From contig JAYKAV010002948.1 in the NCBI GenBank assembly GCA_035582835.1, forward strand, positions 291,125 through 355,124: a stretch of 64,000 nt of DNA, read 5' to 3'. The position numbers and the translations under genes are program-made. The notes beneath the pieces were generated by a model. The model made no database searches. It saw only the letters and a list, made by a program, of their open reading frames with translations, and was not told where the DNA came from. This DNA comes from Phoebastria nigripes. Lineage: Eukaryota; Chordata; Aves; Procellariiformes; Diomedeidae. Numbering within the stretch: the first letter of the stretch is position 1; every line of letters begins with the position of its first letter. Positions 1 to 13,526 of the stretch are shown in pieces.

Positions 1-3000
1 TAAGGCTTTTGATCCTTCTAACACCTTGTATGCTAGCAAACGCATGCATATGAGTAGCATCTTTGACTTATGCAGAGGTACTTGTGCAGAAATGAGTTTG
101 AAGTTCTGGACAATATTTTTCTGTGGTGGCATTTGGCTTGATTATCATCTTCATCAATTATGAAATACTTTTAAGACCATCTCAAGAATGATGGATTTCC
201 CTAGGGGACCTAAGTCTACCATAAACTTTAGTCTTCTGCAGGTGCTAGGTACCTGTCTCCAGACTCAGTTTTGCTCCGCCCCCTCCCTGCCAAGTAGTCC
301 ACTATTTTTAATTGCATGTGTTTTACATTCTTTTGGTTTTAAGCCACATCCCATTTTCTCCCATGGTATAGAAAGGTAAACAGAGAGAGGTAATATTTAT
401 GAGTTATACCACAGAGTGAATGTGAGAAAGAATACCATCACTGCACGGGAGTACAGCAGAGGAGAGTACAGGGTGGGACAGCAAAGTGGAGAAGCAAAGC
501 ATAGAATAGAATAACAAATCTCAGGAGGGTCAGAAGGGTGTCTTCTCTCCTGTATACAATGGCCTGGATCCCACAGTGAGGAGATACTGATGCCAGAGGA
601 GTTCTGGATTACAGATGACCTTTTTAATTCACTGGCCAGTAAACTCTCACAGAAAACTAGATGTCTGGAAGATATTAAATTCNTACAGATTTTATAGAAA
701 CTGGTTGGTAGTTAGTGAAGAATGGTCCCCATTGCTGTCCCATTTAAGGTAAAGGTTGCTGAGTGAACTCAACACTTATCCTCTGCGTTTGGCCTCCTGG
801 CTGGCAGTCAAAAGCATGTACCTTCAAGCCAGTCACTGTTCATGTTGCCCCTTACCCCTTTGGAAATTATGTGACTTGCAAAGTAGATAGAAAGTCCTTG
901 CAAAGTAGATAGAAAGTGCTTGAGGGAATATGAGAATAAATATAGGAGTACTGGGAGGAGGGGAGCATATGTGGGAGAAACTGGAGGTTTGAGAGAATGA
1001 AGCTGGGACAAAGGACAGAGGGACAAGGAGTGCATTGGGGATGTGCAGAGAACAAGAACTCTGCTAGAGTCAGCTTCCAAACTTCTGCTGATCACTTAGT
1101 GTATAAGTCTTTGAATATAAGGTGGGGTGGAGGAGAAATGTTACTTTTGTATATTTAATGGCTATAAAAAACAGTTGGTGCTTCCAAAAAGATACTGCTT
1201 TTTGGAATATTGAGTAACGAGTCCAAAGCTTTTTGCANTAATAAGAATCTTTCCAATAGGTTCAGCTGGCTTAGATTTGTCAGATTTTTAACATAATTTC
1301 TTCAATGCTGTGTTAGAGGTCTCTGCTCTTAGGAGCTCATGACTGAAAGGACAGATGTTGAGCTAAGATACGAGAGAGTTAGAGAAATGTTATGGATTTC
1401 TTTTTCATTTGGTTGTTTGCCAAGTATGTAAAATCGAGTGTCTTCGGCTGTAAGCTACTTGGAACTGTAAGTGTTAATGATAAGATGATGTGAACTTGTT
1501 GAACTCCAAACCCTTCTTCTCTCACAGATTAAAGTTCCTTCACCATTTAAAAATGAGCGTACATGTTACCGTGTATATTCTCAAAACCAGTTAAAGACCA
1601 GAGTACTTAGGACCTTTGCTTTCTCTTTGTGCTGTCTGCAAACAGCACGAGAAAGTTAAATGAGGCTGTTGGGTTTTCACCAGTTTTAAAGGTCACCATT
1701 GTACCGTATATTCTTTCGATGAATCATGAAATTCACTGTAACTGTCTCTTTCTTGCTCTGTGTTTTCCAAGGTATTGCTGAACCTGAGCCACATCACTCA
1801 ATTCCTAAACCAATGTAATTGTGTTTTGGCTGTGTATTCTTCTCCATAGCAGATTGATTTTCTACAGCTCTGTTCAACAAAATTTATCTTACTATTTCAA
1901 TACTGTCCAGTCTAGAAGAGCTGTTTAATGGTAACAGGATGACACACAAGGTAACCATCTACTGCCGAGTTGGAAATTTCAAAAGAAAATATGCCTGTAC
2001 TGAATTCTGCTCTCTTACAGCTAATTACTAGTATTCAGTTACTTATGGGGAAAAAGACATTGGGATTTTATGGGATTTGTGAGGTCAGTTGCTAAGCATA
2101 TCTGAAAAACAGAGCATGTGTTTAGTACTTAAAGATATTTACAAATGTTCAGCCTGAGGACTCCATGTGTAAAAATGTTGGCCAACATACACATAATCAC
2201 GTAGGGATGGAAAAAATGCATTCTAAAGAATCTTTAATCTGTGCAAAAAACAATGATGCCAAAAAGATTTCTATGTAATCCAAATTCATTTTGTTCTTGA
2301 AAAGCTGTCTGGAAGGAGGGAATATGAGACACAGTTTACACTCATATCTCAGNCTTCAATAACAGATTCTGATTGAAAGGTCTTATGTTAATTTAATTTT
2401 TTACTTCCAAAGTCTTTGACATATAGCAGTTTTCAACTGATGATGCGCTTATAATAAAGCAAGGAGGTAAAGAACATGCATGGATATGTTGTTTTTGGGG
2501 ATCCAAGTGATCTATATTTGGATCCTTGGGAGCTTGAAGTATACATTTCCCATGTGTGTCTGTCTGGGACAAGGGCAATGAACCATGTTTCCAGTTCTCA
2601 AACTAACTCATTCTGTGAGGAGAAAAAGCAAACAAATGAGAGCTCTATTACGTATGTGGGCTCTGACAGCACCAAAACAGTTTTGGAAGTTTGTCCAGTG
2701 TCAGAGGAATGGCCTAAACTTTTTAAAGGTCTGTAAAGTCTGTAAAGGTACAGACTTNTGAGGTTTGGTGATACAAAGCTTGGTGCTACAGTCAGCCCCT
2801 GATCAGTAAGACATTTTCAGCTACTTGCTTCTCTTTCAGGTTTTCTCCATGCATTAGAAAAGTTGGCAGAGAGAACGAACTTATTCAAGAATAAATATGA
2901 AAGAGACTTTCTATTCCTCTTTCACTCTCTCCACCATAAGTGCACTTTATGACCTTATGTTTCAGACCATTGACACTGAAAGATTTTAAATATGGCACAG

Positions 3001-5869
3001 TCACATCGTCCAGAAGGTTAAGTGTCCTTCATCCTATGGTTTTTCTAATCATAATGTTAAAATTCGGTATTTTCGTCTCCCAGGCTTTTGGGTGAGTAAG
3101 TTGAAGTGTTCAAGTAAAGTTCAGGATTTTCCATATCTTTCAATTTTTTTCAAGGAATTGATTTCCTTAATAACAGTTATNAGTTTTTCTGCCAGGTGCC
3201 AAGGCAAATATGGATATGCAAGACAATGACAGTGTAGTATATGCTTTCAGTGGAGTGAGCTGCTCTCTGTCCCTTTCTCTCCCAAAAGTGTTGAATAAAC
3301 CTTTTTCAGTCAGGGCATCTCAGGCCTGTGAAAATCATGCCAAAACTTACATTTGGGTACCTAAGCACAAGTTTAAGAGCTTAACTTTAATTTTTTATTC
3401 TGGCTTTCACTGGTATTACTCAAATACCAGTCTGTTTCTCTTGGAGTGAATTGTTGAAATGCACAGCTATCAGCATGCATTGTTAAAGTCATCATAAAGT
3501 AACAAACAGAACAAAGCCATACCATGTAGTCCCAAGAAGAGAAATCTGATCTTTTCTCATAAAAGAAACTTACAGAAAGGAAACCTGCAAGAAATTTTTC
3601 CATAACTGAATATGTGAAGAAAAGAAATCAGAAATCAAGAGGCAGGTAATGAAAAGACAGGGTAAAAAGCTAACCAGCTCACACTAGTTGTCCTTTCTTG
3701 GAGGTGTGAATTTGCAAAGCAAAAGTGGATCACTGTTGCAAAACTTCCTTTTGAACTGTTGAATACAAAATACAGTAACGTAGATATGGAAGAATTTACA
3801 AATGACAAAGCTTGGAAGTCAGAATTAGGATCTCAAAAAAATATTAGTCCAAACAAGGTATTTATGGTTCATGGTCAGGTAATTTTGCCAGTGGGAATGG
3901 AAAATTTTTTATCTTAAAAATGATGACTTAGAAAGTTCTGCAGCTCCAAAACACCCAACTTAGTGAATATTATAGGCCTTTCTTGAAAGACAAATGTTTT
4001 ATTTCTAATTAATGAAGAAAAAAATGCTGAGGTACTCTTGCTTACAACTGCAATTAGTCTTGTTCTCTAGTTAATGTCTACAATTAAATGAGAATATGTC
4101 CATTCTGTCCTATCTTCATTTCTAAGGGAAAAGATGCTTGATCAGTACCAGACATCCAGATTAACAATTAACTTTATTTAGCTACATGCCAAGCTTACTG
4201 TGTACAGTCTATAAAAAAACCTAGGTAATAAGTGCAGCAGAATTTGATAAAGTACTGGTTATCAAATAAGCAGTGAAAAGGTATAATCCCAAATGTGAAC
4301 AATATTTGGAAAATCCAGGGCAAAAAGATTTATGTAACAGTTTAATATAAAAATATCCTCAAGATAAATACTAAATGAAATGTGCAGATCAAATTTGGGA
4401 TGCAGAAATTGTTTCCTTTCATTTTGCAATAACAAGATATGGTATAAAGAACCTCTTCCTTCCCTTCCAGCTAATCTATTGCTGTGCACTTGTTCAGTGA
4501 GATAAATAAGTATATGTCCAATTTTGAACACTTGAGTAGTTTCTATTTCAGAGGGACTGTTCTCCCGAGAAGGTTAAGCAGGAGCCAAGTGTCTTACTGA
4601 ACTGATCCTTTTGGGCTTGCTGCTCTGGCCATTGTGGTCACTGGAAATCTAAACCCATGCCTTTTTCCTTTTCTTTTTCTCCTAGGAGCTTGAAACAAGA
4701 TTTAGGTAGCCTTTAGGCCCACAAATTCAACTTGTAGTGCAAAAAATACTTGTGCAGCAGCAGCTTTGTCTGGGGAGTAGCTAACCTCCGTGATTGTTTC
4801 CATTTCTGCCCTGAGACTTTCCCCGATGACCAGATTTGCAGGTGTAGGTATGCCTACTCAGGTGATGCCTGGGCAGGTAGTTCCCACCCAAACGCTAGCT
4901 GGATCCAAGACCAGGGTCAGTCTGTAACTTCATCTCCCAGAGGGTCTGGCACCGTAGGAGTGCTCACCGCCCCCTGACCAGACCTGATCCCTGGCAAAAA
5001 GCAAAAAAAATCTCTTTTCTTTTTGAAATGGGGAAGTAGTGATCCCCTTTTATCTGAGAGGTTATAGCTGGGAAATTGTAGGTCTCCTAGCAACCTGAGA
5101 GCAGGCAAACCCACATCCTTTGACCTGCTGGGAAGCTCAGTCTATGGGCTCTACCGAATACTGCAGGCAATGTGAGTGGGAGCTGGCACTGGCGTTAAAG
5201 CTGAGCCACCAAGCAGAGAGAAGCAAAGGGCAAGGGGAGGAGAAGGCACAGGCAGCACCAGTCCTGCCTGCCCGTGTCCCTGCTGCGCGGGTGCCTCGTG
5301 TTAGATAGCTGCTGGGTACAAGGCAAACTGGCTATGTGTGCTGGAGAATACTTCTAACCTGAACTTTATATTGAATTTTTCTTGGTTGATTTGTTAGAGA
5401 TCCGCCAACATTACCTGTGTTACCCCTCAGACGGATGGGTGCTTCTGCTTCACTCAGAGTCCTGCCGGGGTCTCGCAGAGCCACGCTGTGCTCTCAGGTG
5501 CCACATTTCACACCCAGACGCCGAGATCCTGGAAGTAGAGAACAACAGTGCAAACACAACCAAGCTTTCTGTTCGCCGGGTACTGCTGGAGAATTTTTCA
5601 GTTATTTATTCCTAAAATTATCTGGAATAATTGAGGTGGAGTTTTTTGGAGAGGGTATAACAGAGGTGTGTTTTATAGTAATAAATCCTCATGGCCAAAA
5701 CTAATCCCTTTAAGGGAAGGATTATTTCTTCTTTCAAATGCTGCTCCTTCACCTTCCGCACCCCTCTGCCAAAAATAATTTTGGAAGCAGTATCCTAAAT
5801 GACCATACCTGCGGTACAAGCAATTTCGGATCTCAGCTGGCATGAGACCAGGAGTCTGGGAGATGTGCA
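1..5869. other. Anonymous AT-rich intergenic or intronic DNA
   Basis: I see no supported gene, RNA or repeat family here apart from the short tandem duplication at 875-918. Open frames are all under 100 codons, overlap on both strands, lack family motifs and are what chance would give. From about 4560 the base composition becomes less AT-rich, with several short overlapping frames to 5700, but none shows a recognisable domain or convincing splice sites. Single Ns occur at about 683, 1238, 2353, 2758 and 3181. Confidence 0.6.
875..918. repeat. 22-bp tandem duplication
   Basis: Two adjacent 22-base copies (875-896 and 897-918) differ only at the last base. The unit begins CTTGCAAAGTAG. This looks like a simple local duplication by replication slippage, with no further copies nearby. 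Confidence 0.85.
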
Positions 5870-5989
5870 AAGTAGGTATGTTAACGCCTCCAGGTGGGTC
5901 CTTGGTGGCACATTGCGTTGGTTTGCTCTCCATCAGCACGCTGGCTGCCCACAGAGGAGAGAGGGTGAAGGTTGCTGGGACCTGCCAGG

Positions 5990-6255
5990 GGAGTGGGGCC
6001 AGCTACTGCCCACAGCCCACAGCCCTGGAGGTGGCTGCAGAGAAGCCAGTAGAGGAGCTGGAGAGGCACCACATCGAGCAGGACACCCTCCACTCCGGGG
6101 CTGCAGGGGGAGCGGGCAGCCGGCACGCAGCCAGTGTCAACGGAGGTGGGAGGGAAGGCATCCTGGGGATCCAAGAGGAACATGCACAGTATGATCCCAA
6201 GCAGAAAGCTTTAGAGTTGGCCAAAACTGCTGCAGAAAGTGAGGGTACAATGGGC
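5990..6255 (+). other. Possible exon, unidentified
   Basis: A GC-richer stretch is open in one frame and encodes a hydrophilic, Glu/Lys/Ala-rich peptide, including ...YDPKQKALELAKTAAESE, which looks helix-forming. It ends at a good-looking donor (GGC followed by GTAAGA at 6256). I do not recognise the protein. The frame runs upstream into low-quality sequence with no clear acceptor. The phase at the donor (0) does not match the candidate exon at 7043, so the two cannot simply be joined in frame. It may be a pseudogene, a non-coding exon or chance. Confidence 0.2.
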
Positions 6256-7042
6256 GTAAGAGAGATTTGTTTATAAACCCTTTTACTTCTGTTCCATCTC
6301 ACCCAGTCACTTTGAGTGCTTCTCTATTTATGAAGTATTTATATCCTAATAAGACCTGTCTTTTTGAGTTTAGAAGCCTTTTGATCTTTCTGGGAAGTTA
6401 CTATAGTGAAAAGTAAATCCATTTGAAAGTGCTGGCTGGGACCCATCACATTCCACTATCCCAAATTTTCAAATAATTTAGTGTGGATGCTAATATTAAA
6501 ACTTTGAATTTTGAACATATTTCTGTAGGAAATATTTATAGTATTTTGGCACTAGTTTTGATGTTTCCTTCTATAGCATTCAGAAAGAAAATTAATTCTG
6601 TTTTTTTTTAAGAGACTGGACATGATGTATAGGCTCTGATTGCTCTCAGTTTTCTGTGGTCCTTATTATTTTGAAAATGCTGAGAGGTATTAGGACTACA
6701 GAAAAGAGAAGATATTGAAGGTTGAAGGTTTTTGTGGTTAGATTGCTAGTGGAATATGTCAATCAGGACTTCCCTGTGATAATACCTGACACTAGTTCTA
6801 AGGAGAGAAAGAAATGTTCCTGCTGTGTGTTTCAGGTAACTTTGGGCAACTAAGGAACCTGAAAGTTAGCCTTGACTATTTATTTAAGAAAGGTTGACAT
6901 ATTTCCTAATCATTCCTGCTAAGCAGCTTGTTTTCTTGACAGTCTCCAGGACAGAAATTATACAATATCTTTGTAGACTTGGTTACAGCAAACCCAGTGA
7001 CTGGGTGGCATTTAGTCTTAACTACAGTTGTTGTTATTACAG

Positions 7043-7190
7043 CACCACTATAAAACCTGTGAGAGCTGGTCCTGGATGGGGGGCCCATCAGCCGGATGCT
7101 GTACAGAAAGTGATCAAGGAGATGGAAGCCGATACCAAGCATGTCAATACCTTGAGAAAACATTATAAAGCTTTGAAAGATCTGGAGTGA
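7043..7190 (+). other. Possible terminal coding exon, unidentified
   Basis: After an acceptor-like TTGTTATTACAG at 7031-7042, an open frame encodes about 48 residues with a charged helical C-terminus (QKVIKEMEADTKHVNTLRKH and then YKALKDLE) and stops at TGA 7188-7190. A donor-like AAAG/GTAGGT follows at 7195. The helical pattern is typical of a coiled coil, but I recognise no family. No compatible upstream exon was found, so this may equally be a pseudogene fragment or chance. Confidence 0.2.
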
Positions 7191-9687
7191 AAAGGTAGGT
7201 TGTGGCAGAGAGCATCACACTGCGCCTGTAACTAACACGGCCACAGCTGGTTTTTTGTTCAGCTGTGGGAGGGCAGAAGGGCGAGGATGCCATTTTCTGT
7301 ATTCTGGGACTGAAAAAAGACCAATGATGATCAGTTACTGAGCTTCAAACCAAGGTGAATGCTTAATGAGAAACCTAATGCAGACCTTGAAATGAACATT
7401 TGTGTTACTTACCTTAAACAGAGCAAGAGGCTATCAAAGATAAAGGAAGAATTAATGAACTATTTTGGGCTGAACCAGCCTTGCTGCTTCTGCAACAGCA
7501 TCTTAATTTTAAAAAATAGCAGTTAAGAGGAGAGAAAAACACCTTTGCTGGGACCGGCTAGAACAGAGCAGTTTTTTCTTTGCTTTTTGAAGGAATATCC
7601 GGTTAGATACCAGAGGCNCCCCAAAGAGAGGCAGCCTGGTAGCAACCTGTTGTTTCTCTTTGTTTCCTACATCTGCNGTGTTCTCTTTTTGACTTGGTTC
7701 AGTGTTTCCTGTTCTACCTGGGAAAGCTTGAGAGAGGCTACTGCAGTTGATTAATCTTTCCCTCTGTAAACTGGCAGGCTGTTGCTTATCCTCATCCATT
7801 GTTAGGAGCTGCAGCACATCAGGTCCTATCATCTCAGAGAATCAGGAGTCCTAAAAAGACAGCTTTGCTCTTCTCCCTAAGTTACCACAGAGAAACATTT
7901 TTCCCACTTGGATTAAGCAATATTTTCTTAGATTCTTTAATATTTGTTCCTTTGTGGGCATAACAAGGATTTTTTAAGACATAGATAAAAGCCTCTGTTG
8001 ACTTTGGAGAAAAGAAGCACATGTTGTGCCAGAATTACCAAGAAGCAAATTTATAAAAGTATTTAGCTGTTTAAGTGTAGTTGTGATTCTTAGGCAGCAT
8101 CTGCTTTTTCTGGTGAAAAGTCATATCTTTCAAACTCCTAATCTTCTTCTTGTGTTCCTGCATTGCTCTTTGCACAGTCAAGTACAATAACCTAATGAAT
8201 TCTACAGAATCCTTTTTCATGCCAGTAGGAACACAATAAAAATACCTGCACAGAAGAGGTGAAATATACAGTAATGATGACTAGCCTAAGCAGATGGGGC
8301 CAGGCTCACTTCTGGTTTCATGGAAGACAATCAAATGTAGAATTACACTAGGATAATTAAGGTGCACACAGCTTCCAAGAATTTCCTTTAATGGAATGTT
8401 ACTTAAGAAAAGCAAATTTACAGCAGATGCCAGTTAGAGCTAAGGAGAAGAAGATAATATAATGTAGTGGAGAAACATTAAGTGCATAGGTTGGTGGCAC
8501 ATAACAACTGCATGTTAAAATGTTTTCTCAGTTTCGCCATATTAAAGCCACCTATAATCTCAACAATTCTCTGCCCAGAGGACTTCTGATAAGATTCTGT
8601 CAGACCTGCTGAGAAGTGTGAGAAGCCTAAAGCAATTTGACCCAGGGCCTGAAACAGCTCTTAGGGACCCTGCTCCCTCTAACTTTTATTTGGAGAGTGA
8701 GTGGCAGGCAATGAATTGCCAGAAGAAGTCCCAACTCTTCCACCAAGCACTGTTTCTGATCTTCAAAACCAGAAACAAAATCAGTACTGGCCTCACGCCC
8801 AGTGCACCCATATAAGGGACAAGAGAGGAACAGTGTTGGAAATCAGGATGTAGAGGGTTACTGAAATAACCCAGCAGAGTCATGAAGGGTGGGGAACAGT
8901 GTAAATCTTCTGAAGAAAAGAATACCTTGTCCTGGAGTAGAGGTCTCAAACCCCATCCAAACTGGCAGATCTAGCGGGATTTTTGCAATCCCTGGTCCAG
9001 ATATGCATCCCCATAGCAGAGCTAGGCTTACACATGCACTGGTCCTCTCTCTTCTTGCATCTTTGTGCTGGGGGCAAACGCAGGAGCTCTGGGCAGCACC
9101 AAGATCCAGCAAAGTCCCTGCCCTGGTTGAGGGCAGACCCACTGTGCAATGCAACAGGGACTTGTTGCTCAGCCCAACAGAATTTTCTCTAAATCACCTA
9201 TCCAAACATGTAGGGGATTTAATCTTTGATATAAGTTCTCTGCAGATCCAAGCATACACCACTGCATAGATTGTGCTCGAGACTCATCAGACTCAGCTTT
9301 ACTATGCAAAAGTGGTGACTTGAAGTATGTAAAAAATCTGCCATCATCATACAGTGACTGCAAGAAATAGGGCCAGACATATACCTGCAGTTACACTGGG
9401 CTTTCATAATCGCCTATTGTGACTCCTTCTGCCTAAGTGTACTGTTTAGTTGCTCTGCCATTCCATATAAGTGTGGAATCATTTCTTGTTACAAATATTC
9501 TCTGACAGCTCTAAAACTAGTTCTGCTACTGACTATAATATCTTAGTTTGTCATATGGTCTACTTTTTACTTATTGATTTCCTTTTCTCAGGTTTATTAA
9601 AAACACATTTTAAAAGTGCATCATATTAGATTATCATTGAAAATACCTTTTATATTCATTTCATAATCACAGATTGAGAACATGAAG
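7191..9687. other. Anonymous DNA, no feature recognised
   Basis: This stretch is AT-rich and apparently unique. Open frames between 8600 and 9400 overlap on both strands and carry no domain signature. I found no repeat family, RNA gene or long open frame. Confidence 0.55.
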
Positions 9688-9851
9688 TAGCACAGCCAGG
9701 TTGTGGAGTTTCCCTCCTTGGAGATATTCAAAACCCATCTGGACATTGTCCTGGGCAACCTGCTCTAGGTGGCCCTGCTTGAGCAGGAGGGGTTGGACCA
9801 GATGACCTCCAGAGGTCCCTTCCAGTCTCAACCATTCTGCGATTCTATTCT
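9688..9851 (+). mobile_element. CR1 LINE, 3' terminal stub
   Basis: This is the last 160 bases or so of a CR1 retrotransposon in sense orientation. It begins in the conserved 3' UTR segment (GTTGTGGAGTTTCCCTCCTT), passes through the GAGATATTCAAAACCCATCT block and the GGTTGGACCAGATGACCTCC block, and ends in a degenerate ATTCTGCGATTCTATTCT tail. CR1 elements prime reverse transcription from this 3' end and are usually 5' truncated, as here. The same block recurs at 13140-13303, so both belong to a related older subfamily. Confidence 0.92.
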
Positions 9852-11204
9852 AAAATTCAAATTCCCTTTAGGCTTTATCTGTAGAAATAATTCGGTATGT
9901 CTTCTTGACATCTATTTGGTAATAGCACCAGTGAGACAGAAAACAGTTGATTTTCAGCCAGGGGAGGGAGTTACATTCTACAGACACATTGCTTTCCATT
10001 TTCTATGCCTAGTTCTCGTTTTAGCTAGTGAACGAGTACAATGTGTTCAGCATGAATTTCAGTGAAGAACTGGAGAATTTTATTTTAGAAAATCTTTTCC
10101 AAATGCACTTATTTGCCTAACCATCCAATTTATTCTGATGTACTTTATCAGTCTCCTTTTTCTTTTTACATAATGACCATTCTAAAGCATTCCATGGCTT
10201 TTCTCAATAGACTAAAACGTGCCAGTGCTGCCTAGACTTTATACATCACCTATTTTTTATGGTTTTGTTTGTGTGTATGGTTTTTTGCTTTTAAAATGTG
10301 AGTTATTGTTTTTGTCAATATGTTCTTCCAGTGCTAGACATGGATTTTTAGAAGGATAATATAAAATGGCATAAACTTGTTTTGTTCTACATACTGTCTC
10401 CAAACAGAAAAAGAAATGACACTTACTTTTTTTTGTTTAGCACAACATATAATTTTAAAAATTGTTTCATTTTCATAATTATGTGTGTATGAATATTGTT
10501 ATGTGTGTGTGTATCATACTGATATATTTTAGTACGTATTCATACTGATCTTTATATGTGCATGTATGCATACAATTATCATATGACTTAGGCATTTCAT
10601 GTTGAGGATTTAGAGCTAATTTTGCTATGTGTATCAGAACAGCTGATTACAGATAAAGTGAAGGTTTGTGAAATCTGGTGTATGTGATTTCATGTTAATG
10701 GCATGTCCTTATTTTGATGTCCAGTTCCTCATTAGAGGAACATGAATTTATGACACATCTTTGATACTCTTCTGCTTTTCAGTCTTATCTATTTTCTATG
10801 CAAATCTAAATGGCAAATGGGAGGATATAAGGGCATTTGCTGGTTTCAACAGAGAATAAAAATAATTTTGAAAGATGAAAACTCACTTTATCTTCAACAA
10901 AGTAGAATGAACACATAGACAGAAAGAGTCTTTGGGGATAGGACCCATATGACCAAATACAGTTGTCTACTTGTGAGTTAGTTACCCTCTGCACTGTTTA
11001 TAGTTGATGAAGATAATTAGGCACTTTTAACTGGGGTTCAATTCAGCATAAAGTAGAAGTTTAAAATAGATTGGGTGTATTGCATCCCAAAAGTTCCTGT
11101 TTGTTTCCAATTACTATAAAATGGCCCTTGGGTTCTTAGCGTAGGTGTAGGTATCTCTGTTGTAGGCATATAAAACTGGTTGAGATAGATCAACCTGAAC
11201 AAAA
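9852..11204. other. Anonymous AT-rich DNA
   Basis: No gene or repeat family is recognisable. A TG/TA-rich stretch at about 10480-10570 is a degenerate dinucleotide-like microsatellite with ATGTGTGTGTGT and related runs. Confidence 0.55.
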
Positions 11205-13303
11205 GTGATAGAGGAGCCAACAAGGAGAGGTGCTCTGCTGGACCTCATACTCACAAACAAGAATGTATTGGGGATGTGAAGGTCAAAGGCAGCCTTGGCT
11301 GCAGTGACCATGAGATGGTGGAGTTGAGGATCCTGACAGGGGGGAGCAGGGCAAAAAGCAAGATCACAAGCCTGGACTTCAGGAGAGCAGACTTTGGCCT
11401 CTTCAGGGATCTGCTTGAAAGAGTCCCGTGGGATAAGGCCCTGAAGGGAAGCGAAGTCCAAGAAAGCTGGTTGATATTCAAGGATCACCACCTCCAAGCT
11501 CAAGAGCAGTCCAACCTAACAAGCAGGAAGTCAGGCAAACATGTCAGGAGGCCTGCATGGATGAACAAGGAGCTCCTGGCAAAACTCAAGCACAAAAAGG
11601 AAGCATACAGAAGGTGGAAGCCGGGAAAGGTAACCCAGGAGGAATACAGAAACACTGTCTGAGCACACAGAGATGGGGTTAGGAAAGCCAAAGCCCAACT
11701 GGAGTGGAATCTGGTGAGGGATGTCAAAGGCAACAGAAAGGCTTCTGTAAGTACATAGGTGACAAAAGGAAGAGTAGGGAAAATGTGCGCCTGCTACTGA
11801 AAGGGGCAGGGGCCCTGGTGACACAGGACATGGAAAAGGCTGAGTGCCCTCTTCGCCTCAGTCTTTACTAGCAAGACCAGCCTTCAGAAATGCTAGGCCC
11901 TGAAGACCAAGGGAAAGTGAGGAAGATGTGCCCTTGGCCAAGGAGGATCACGTCAGGGAATACTTTAGCAAACTGGGCATAGATAAGTCTATGGGCCTTG
12001 ATGGGATGCACCCACAAGTGCTGAGGTAGCTGGCTGATATCTTTACGAGGTCACTCTTGATAATCTTTGCGTGATTGTGGTGACTGGGAGAGGTGCCTGA
12101 GGACTGGAGGAAAGCAAATGTCACTCCTATCTTCAAGAAGGACAAGAAGGGAGGACCCAGGGAACTACAGGCCAGTCAACCTCATCTCAAACCCTGCACA
12201 ACTAACACTGGGAACCATTTCCATGCACATGATGGGCAAGAGGGTGATTGGGAGTAATCAGCATGGATTCACAAAGGGAAAGTCATGCTTGACCAACCTG
12301 ATAAACATCTATGATGAGATGACTTGCTTGGTAGATGAAAGAAGAGCAGTGGATATTGTCTACTTTGCCTTCAGGAAGGCTTTCGACACCAGCTCCCATA
12401 GCATCCTCATAAAGAAGCTGATGAATTATGGGCCAAATGAGCAGACAGTGAGGTGGACTGAAATCGGCTGAACAACCAAAAGAGTGCTGGTCAGTGGTAC
12501 AAAGTCTAGTTGGAGGCCAGGAGGTGTACCCCAGGGGTCAATACTAGGTGCAATCCTGTTCAACATCTTCATTAATGATCTGGATGATAGGGCAGAATGT
12601 ACCCTTAGCAAGTTTTCAGGTGACACAAAACTGGCAGGAGTGGGTGATACCCCAGCGGGTCATGCTGCCATCCTGAGGGACCTGGACAGGCTGGAGAAAT
12701 AGGCAGACAGGAACCTCATACAGTTCAAAAAAAGAAAGTGCCAAGTCCTGTGGCTGGGAAGGAACAACCCCCCACACATGCTGGGGATCAAATGGCTAGA
12801 AAGCAGTTTTGCAGAAAAGGACCTGAGGGTCCTGGTGGACACCAAGTTGAACATGAGCCAGCGAAGGGCCACTAAAATGACTAAGGGACTGGAGTATTGC
12901 TCCTGTGAGGAACGGCTGAGAGAGCTGAGACTGTTTAGCCTAGAGAAGAGAAGGTTATTGTCAATGTGTACAAATACCTGAAGGAAGGGTACAAAGAAGA
13001 TGGAGCCAGGCTCTTTTGAGTGGTGCCCAGTGACAGGACAAGAGGCAATGTGCACAAACTGAAGTAAAGGAGGCTCTGTCTGAACATCAGGAAACACTTT
13101 TTTACTGTGAGGGTCACTGAGCACTGGCACAGGTTGCGCAGAGAGGTTGTGGAGTCTCCCTCCTTGGAGATATTCAAAAGCCATATGGACATGGTCCTGG
13201 GCAGCCAGATCTAGGTGAGCCTGCTTGAGCAGGGGGGTTGGACAAGATAATCTCCAGAGGTCCCTTCTAACCTCAACCATTCAGTAATTCTGTGGTTCTG
13301 TGA
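11205..13303 (+). mobile_element. CR1 LINE, decayed ORF2 and 3' UTR
   Basis: This is a 5'-truncated CR1 in sense orientation. It starts near the end of the ORF2 endonuclease domain (the GCSDHEMVE motif at about 11300, with the SDH catalytic motif of AP endonucleases), continues through the linker (LDFRRADFGLFRDLLE at 11370) into the reverse transcriptase, and ends in the 3' UTR with an ATTCTGTGGTTCTGTG tail. The reading frame is broken many times, with recognisable segments at 11276-11662, 12067-12471, 12484-12702 and 12778-12981. RT motifs such as [19 protein letters not shown] (12530) are visible. About 200 bases are missing at 12859, by comparison with the copy at 13886-14780. Confidence 0.92.
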
Positions 13304-13526
13304 ACCAACCCTCAGTTGTTGTGATTCCCAACTTCTTGCTTGCTGGGGCTACATACCAGGAACGCTTCACTGGGGATACATGCCACAAACACTTTGGTTC
13401 TTCCAGAACCCTGAAACCTAGTGGAAAGGCAGGACACTCACAAATTCCCNGGTTGAGAAGCTGTGTCATTGTACCCCAGGAGAGAAGCAGTTAGAGCAGA
13501 CTACACAGGAGAGTAAAATATTGTGA
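13304..13526. other. Spacer between CR1 and the 7SK copy
   Basis: Unique-looking DNA of 223 bases. No TATA box at about -25 or proximal sequence element is evident upstream of the 7SK copy. The only AT-rich motif, AGTAAAATATTG at 13512-13523, lies too close to the start to act as a pol III TATA box. Confidence 0.5.
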
